Of a stretch of DNA of 64,000 nt, positions 60,038-64,000 are shown piece by piece; position 1 is the first letter of the stretch, and every line of letters begins with the position of its first letter. The notes below the pieces were generated by a model, which saw only the letters and a list, made by a program, of their open reading frames with translations, was not told the DNA's origin and made no database searches. This DNA comes from Pyrinomonadaceae bacterium (GTDB taxonomy: Bacteria; Acidobacteriota; Blastocatellia; Pyrinomonadales; Pyrinomonadaceae). The stretch is taken from contig JAIBCC010000011.1 of NCBI GenBank assembly GCA_019694395.1, positions 1 to 64,000 of the forward strand, written 5' to 3'. A program made the translations under genes and the position numbers.

Positions 60038-61384
60038 TTATGGATTACCAATTCCTCCGTCCAATCCCGGAATATTGAAAGAAGGCTGATTACCGTCTCC
60101 GCCTCTGCCTCCGCCCATTGCAGCCATTCGTTGTTGAGCGGCTAAGATCGGTTCAATTCCTGAAAGAAGTTTGATTGCTGTATAGCGATTTGGAACATTT
60201 CCGGGCGAAGTTGAAAGTCCGATGGTATCACCAACTTTAATTTCACTAATTGTTGTATTTGATAATCTGTCAAAAAAGTCATTTAGGTCTCCACGACCTC
60301 CCCCCATAGGTCTGCCGCCTCCCGGCTGTCCGTTTCCGCCCATTTGAATAACCATTGGAGAGCCATTTGGCTGTCCGTTTCCGGCAGGATTACTTCCTTG
60401 CGGTGGTTTTTGACCGTTTTGTTCGCCTTTAGGCTGCTCGCCTTTAGGTTGTTCACCCTGGGGTGGACGATTCATAGTAAAAGTTGCGTTTCCTTGTCCG
60501 CCACCTTGCATTTGAAAACCGCCGCTGCTCATCATCGCCATCATTTGTGCTTGCTGAGGATCAATCTTTTTCAAAATGCTGGTGCTTTTAATAGAAATCA
60601 CCACAGGTTTCTTACTTTGAGAATCCTCGATCGTAATTTCATTTTTTTCCAAATCGATGGCGGTTACTTTTCCGGCAACTTGTTTGAATGAACCCGTAAT
60701 AAATCTTTCTGCCTTAAATGACAAACCATCCGCTCCCTTATCACCCAGAGCACGAAGCTCATCGCCGACTTTAATTTCAGCCAATGAACTGCCGACCGCA
60801 TCCGAATATTTAACTGAATCCGGTGCATAGCGTAAATATTGGGCATTTTCTTTTGGTGAAAGAACAACATTTGTGGCAGGAGCCATTCCGCGAGCAGGGG
60901 TTGAAATGGTAACGCTCTGAGTTTTGAAATCAACCGAAACGACTTTTCCTGAAATTCCACGGGTGCGCCACATTTCTTTTTCGGTTTGATCTCTTTTTGC
61001 AATGTCTGATTTAGACATTAAATAAACAGTTTTAGCCGGAATAGTTTTCTTGTCAGGAGAAACTACTCCGGTTACTAAAAGTTTGTCTTTTTCACCAATA
61101 TCCGTAATTGCGGAGGCAACTGCTGCTGCAATATTTGGATTTTCAGGCGGAACTTTTTTGAAAACTGTAGTTGATGAAATTAAAACATCAATTGCTCCAT
61201 CGCTGGTTTGCAAAGAAATTTTGTTGTCTGTTTGACTAATTGAAGTCACTTCTCCCGCTGCCAGCCTTTCCTTTATTCCACTTTGGACAGTTGCTGCCGG
61301 AGTTGGCGTTGGCGTTTGCGCCTTACTTTTTTGAACAGTTAAAACGAATAAAAATAATAGAATAAATCCGAATATTTTCCGCAT
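60038..61384 (-). CDS. Exported DUF5666-like repeat protein with Gly/Gln/Met-rich insert
   Basis: A 448-residue exported protein. ATG 61384 starts the signal peptide (MRKIFGFILLFLFVLTVQKSKAQ); AGAGAG is upstream. The mature protein has about four small beta modules (VTSISQTDNKISLQTSDGAIDVLISSTTVFKK; ISGKVVSVDFKTQSVTISTP; VAGKVTAIDLEKNEITIEDS) like DUF5666, and a low-complexity Pro/Gly/Gln/Met region (about 285-385; QGEQPKGEQPKGEQ). It lies directly upstream of the Oar-like receptor and shares its Gly/Met-rich style, so they may work together. Confidence 0.65.
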   Translation of the reverse strand: MRKIFGFILLFLFVLTVQKSKAQTPTPTPAATVQSGIKERLAAGEVTSISQTDNKISLQTSDGAIDVLISSTTVFKKVPPENPNIAAAVASAITDIGEKDKLLVTGVVSPDKKTIPAKTVYLMSKSDIAKRDQTEKEMWRTRGISGKVVSVDFKTQSVTISTPARGMAPATNVVLSPKENAQYLRYAPDSVKYSDAVGSSLAEIKVGDELRALGDKGADGLSFKAERFITGSFKQVAGKVTAIDLEKNEITIEDSQSKKPVVISIKSTSILKKIDPQQAQMMAMMSSGGFQMQGGGQGNATFTMNRPPQGEQPKGEQPKGEQNGQKPPQGSNPAGNGQPNGSPMVIQMGGNGQPGGGRPMGGGRGDLNDFFDRLSNTTISEIKVGDTIGLSTSPGNVPNRYTAIKLLSGIEPILAAQQRMAAMGGGRGGDGNQPSFNIPGLDGGIGNP

Positions 61385-61613
61385 ATTAATTCTCTCTTGA
61401 TAAAACCTACTTAAAACCGGTGAATTAAACACACCGCAATATTTAATTTTGTGACAAAAATTTTGAATAAAATTCAGTATTAGCCTAAAAAATGGCTTAT
61501 ACTTAAAGACGTATTTTACTACGAAATGGTTTCTTGTAATTGCAAAGTTATTGTTAAGAAATTGTAAAGAATTGTAAATAATAAGGAAAAATGAATAGTT
61601 TTTGCAGATTTTG

Positions 61614-62570
61614 TCAGACTTTCTGCCAATTGGTTGAAGAACGTGCAGTCAAAACTAAACCTAAACTTGTCGAAAAAAGCAGAAAAACGGTTAAAGTCCA
61701 AATATAAGGAAGCGAGAGCAAAATTGTTAAAATTAATGAACCAATGAAAATCGAAAGAGATTCAGAATGGATTTTTTCCGGTAAAAGATGTTTTTGCAGC
61801 CATTTCCCGGCACTCACCTGTAAAGCAACCCGCCCGAAAACATAGGCTAAAAACATTATAAAAGTAGCCATTACTCCAATAATCCCGCTGATATTGGTTG
61901 GCAAAAAGCTAAAGCCTAGAACAACTCCGATAGTTATGAAAATAAAACAAGCGAGCCCCAGACCAACTACTTTGGCAGTTGAAAGCTGAAATCTGGCAGT
62001 TGCCCGACTAATTGCGCCGGGAGCAATCGTGACAATCGCCAAAGCAACGATGAACCAAAAAAGCGTGGAAAGCAGCCGCCAAACAATGAAAGACCAGGTA
62101 AATTGAGGCGAAAATAATTGTGTTGGATCTTGGGTCATATTGCGGAGTTCTTCTTCATACACCGCATACATTATTGTCTCTTTTCCCTCATTCCGAAGAG
62201 GTTCAGTGCGGTCATGCTGATATTTTCCGCCAATAACTATGACATCTCCGCCGATAAAGGCATTTTCCTTTTGAATAATCGAACCGCCGATAGTTGCCAC
62301 ATCACCTTCAACTTTTCCTTCAACAATTATGTCGCCGCCAAAAACCAAAACTTCTTTGACTTCTTTTTTAATAACAACGGTTTTGCCAAAAGAAAATACC
62401 TGACCGTCCTGGATTTCGTCAATTACTATTTTATCGTTTGGAGTTGGAGAAGCTGTTTGAGTGTAAATAACGATTGAACTGAGTGAGATAAATAAAAACG
62501 CAAGAACTATTTGCCAGAATTTCAAGCCAAAATCGAGATAGTTAATTCTAATTGCATCTGAATACACCAC
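61614..62570 (-). CDS. Membrane protein with bactofilin-like beta region, sigma-factor operon
   Basis: A 318-residue protein with a GTG start. A first helix (about 15-37) is followed by a beta-helical stretch rich in V-x-G-x-I-x-V (EVLVFGGDIIVEGKVEGDVATIGGSIIQKENAFIGGDVIVIGG, about 72-115), similar to polymer-forming bactofilin/DUF repeats, then four or five membrane helices (about 160-310). It is 6 bases after the anti-sigma stop, so it is co-transcribed with the ECF sigma unit. Function unknown; an envelope-stress effector is plausible. Confidence 0.65.
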   Translation of the reverse strand: MVYSDAIRINYLDFGLKFWQIVLAFLFISLSSIVIYTQTASPTPNDKIVIDEIQDGQVFSFGKTVVIKKEVKEVLVFGGDIIVEGKVEGDVATIGGSIIQKENAFIGGDVIVIGGKYQHDRTEPLRNEGKETIMYAVYEEELRNMTQDPTQLFSPQFTWSFIVWRLLSTLFWFIVALAIVTIAPGAISRATARFQLSTAKVVGLGLACFIFITIGVVLGFSFLPTNISGIIGVMATFIMFLAYVFGRVALQVSAGKWLQKHLLPEKIHSESLSIFIGSLILTILLSLPYIWTLTVFLLFSTSLGLVLTARSSTNWQKV

Positions 62571-62576
62571 TTTTAT

Positions 62577-63152
62577 TTATGAACGGCTAAATTTTAAAAC
62601 TAACCGGGAAAAACTTAAAAATCCCAACGCAATCACACACAAAAACAGAAGCGTAGCAAATCCTGAGCTAAAAACAATTTGTTGACTTAAAAAACGTAGA
62701 ATTACTGCTAATCCAATCGTTATGTCGAAAATCAAATGGTTGATGAATCCGGCTAAAGCCAAAAATTGTTTACCAAAATCTGAAAGACTGTAAAGAATTT
62801 GATCAGATTCAAGAGCAATTCCTAACATAGTCAGAAAAAGAACTCCTGCACAAATACTTAAAGCCCAGATTCGTTCTTTCTTTGAGCGCAGCCCGCTCAC
62901 ACGGCTCTCCGCTTTGGCAACTACAACTTTAGTAAAATTTTCCGGTAATTCGATTTCCGATTTGCTTTCAAAGGCAAAATCCAAAGCTGAAAGTAATTTC
63001 TTTTGCAAATTAAGTTCGTCCAGACAGGTTTTACAAATTGCAAAATGCTGTTCCAAAATAAGTTCATCCGACGGAGAAAGCTCACCATCAAGATAAGCCG
63101 CAATTTCAGCACGCGGACAAACTTTTTTTGTTTTAGCAATCTGTAAATCCAT
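62577..63152 (-). CDS. Zinc-finger anti-sigma factor
   Basis: A 191-residue membrane protein. The N-terminal ZAS domain has CPRAEIAAYLDGELSPSDELILEQHFAICKTCLDEL (Cys about 12, His about 36 and CxxC about 40/43). Membrane helices lie at about 94-112, 128-152 and 162-182. It should hold the upstream ECF sigma factor at the membrane until a signal releases it, possibly by proteolysis. It starts 12 bases after the sigma stop. Confidence 0.87.
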   Translation of the reverse strand: MDLQIAKTKKVCPRAEIAAYLDGELSPSDELILEQHFAICKTCLDELNLQKKLLSALDFAFESKSEIELPENFTKVVVAKAESRVSGLRSKKERIWALSICAGVLFLTMLGIALESDQILYSLSDFGKQFLALAGFINHLIFDITIGLAVILRFLSQQIVFSSGFATLLFLCVIALGFLSFSRLVLKFSRS

Positions 63153-63163
63153 TTATTTTTTTG

Positions 63164-63769
63164 CTAAACCCCAGTAAAACCTCGGTCAACAAATATTTCC
63201 CGCATCATCTCACGGGCACGGAAAAGTCGATTTTTGACTGTTCCCAACGGTAAATTAGTAACTTCTGCAATTTCGTCATAGCTCAGATCTTGGGTATGAC
63301 GAAGCAGAATCAATTCCCGATAACCTGCCGGAAGTCTTTTAACAACGGTCGCAATTTCTTCCCGCCATTCGCTTCGTTCACGTTCCTGTTCGGGTGAAAG
63401 ATGTTTACTTTCGTATTGAATCTGATAAGTTCCCTCTTCGTTTTCAACTTCTAAACTTTGCTCATGGTTGTGATGCCGCCGCAAATAGTCAATTGAAGCA
63501 TTATGGGCGATTTTATAAAGCCAGGTCGAAAATTTATATTCGGCACTATACCGCGCCATCGAATTATAAACTTTGATAAAAACCTCTTGTGTCACATCAA
63601 GCGAAGCATCATAGTTGCCGAGCATCCGAAAAACATAATTAATAATCGGACGTTGATAACGGCGCACGAGCTCTTCAAAACTGTCCTCGCGTCCCGAAAT
63701 GGCTTTGACAATCAATTCACCATCAGTAAATTCTTTAAGATTATTTATTTGTATTGCATTGGTAGTCAT
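63164..63769 (-). CDS. ECF RNA polymerase sigma factor (RpoE-like)
   Basis: A 201-residue sigma-70 family ECF factor. Region 2 has FEELVRRYQRPIINYVFRMLGNYDASLDVTQEVFIKVYNSMARYSAEYKFSTWLYKIAHNASIDYLRR (about 32-99). Region 4 has LPAGYRELILLRHTQDLSYDEIAEVTNLPLGTVKNRLFRAREMMREIF (about 145-193). It is followed by its anti-sigma factor. The promoter it recognises cannot be assigned here. Confidence 0.96.
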   Translation of the reverse strand: MTTNAIQINNLKEFTDGELIVKAISGREDSFEELVRRYQRPIINYVFRMLGNYDASLDVTQEVFIKVYNSMARYSAEYKFSTWLYKIAHNASIDYLRRHHNHEQSLEVENEEGTYQIQYESKHLSPEQERERSEWREEIATVVKRLPAGYRELILLRHTQDLSYDEIAEVTNLPLGTVKNRLFRAREMMREIFVDRGFTGV

Positions 63770-63936
63770 GACACAAAGGTATTACGGTAAAAAAACGATT
63801 TTGGTTTCAAAAAATCTAATCTCAATATTTAATGTTAAAACCAAACTAAAATATCATAGCCTGTTTGGAAAAAAATAAGCAATTTAACTTGCTCTCACGC
63901 AACCTATTCCAAAGTTAAAACATCATAAAAAATATC

Positions 63937-63965
63937 TTGCTTGTATTGTGTTCATTGCGTAGAAT
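63937..63965 (+). promoter_or_regulatory. Promoter for the gene at the right edge
   Basis: TTGCTT (63937-63942) and TAGAAT (63960-63965), with a 17-base spacer, about 24 bases before the last ATG. Confidence 0.55.
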
Positions 63966-63988
63966 GTTAGAAAATTTCGGGAGAATCT

Positions 63989-64000
63989 ATGGCAGTAAAT
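63989..64000 (+). CDS. Start of a rightward gene, cut by the window edge
   Basis: ATG GCA GTA AAT (M-A-V-N) follows GGGAG at a 5-base spacing and a promoter-like pair at 63937-63965. Only four codons are in the window, so identity cannot be judged. Confidence 0.45.

Overview
The window reads as about 64 kb of chromosome from a Gram-negative, AT-leaning bacterium. Signals for this are many Sec signal peptides ending in a Q or AQ-type junction, an Oar-like TonB-dependent receptor with an N-terminal carboxypeptidase-regulatory domain, secreted TonB-domain proteins, Lol/OM-type secreted proteins, the MEP isoprenoid pathway, and an S9 peptidase/TldD-rich secretome. This gene style fits Acidobacteriota (Blastocatellia-like) best. 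That placement is inferred from gene content, since there is no rRNA or tRNA gene in the window.

Layout. 1-9.6 kb: potassium uptake, with an outer-membrane protein, two or three tiny membrane proteins including KdpF, kdpA-kdpB-kdpC, a short KdpD lacking the kinase half, and then a KimA-type K+ permease. 9.6-22 kb: an accessory stretch with a secreted EF-hand/Tudor-like metacaspase, a frameshifted secreted gene, a DUF433/DUF5615 toxin-antitoxin-like pair, a ThiF/MoeB enzyme, esterase, NDH-2, an M1/M61-like metallopeptidase, an SH3 lipoprotein and an Smr protein. 22-27.6 kb (minus): two sugar-nucleotide SDR enzymes and an S9 peptidase carrying a LemA domain inside its propeller. 28-38 kb: purH, a PLC-like protein, a Tyr-less SDR, a DJ-1/PfpI protein, TonB-domain proteins, DUF2752 and an exported TldD/TldE-like pair. 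39-51.5 kb (minus): ispG-rseP-dxr, SulP transporter, phosphatase, cupin, hisS, gamma carbonic anhydrase and amidohydrolase. 51.7-56 kb: the translation cluster rplM-rpsI-rpsB-tsf-pyrH-frr. 56-63.8 kb (minus): a LolA-like protein, an Oar-like receptor, a DUF5666-like protein, and an ECF sigma / zinc-finger anti-sigma / membrane protein unit. The first codons of a rightward gene close the window.

Two observations stand out. (1) Upstream of hisS there is a complete classical attenuator: a 20-residue leader peptide with three consecutive His codons plus a fourth, mutually exclusive hairpins, and a terminator with a T-tract just before hisS. (2) The S9 prolyl-oligopeptidase-type protein has a clear LemA helical domain inserted between propeller strands, which I do not know as a described architecture.

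A third theme runs through the whole window. Intergenic gaps, including all four gaps between kdpF, A, B, C and D and most gaps of the ribosomal-protein operon, carry palindromes. Many are built of degenerate 7-base tandem units whose two arms are inverted copies. Some of these repeats reach into genes and supply start codons or C-terminal tails.
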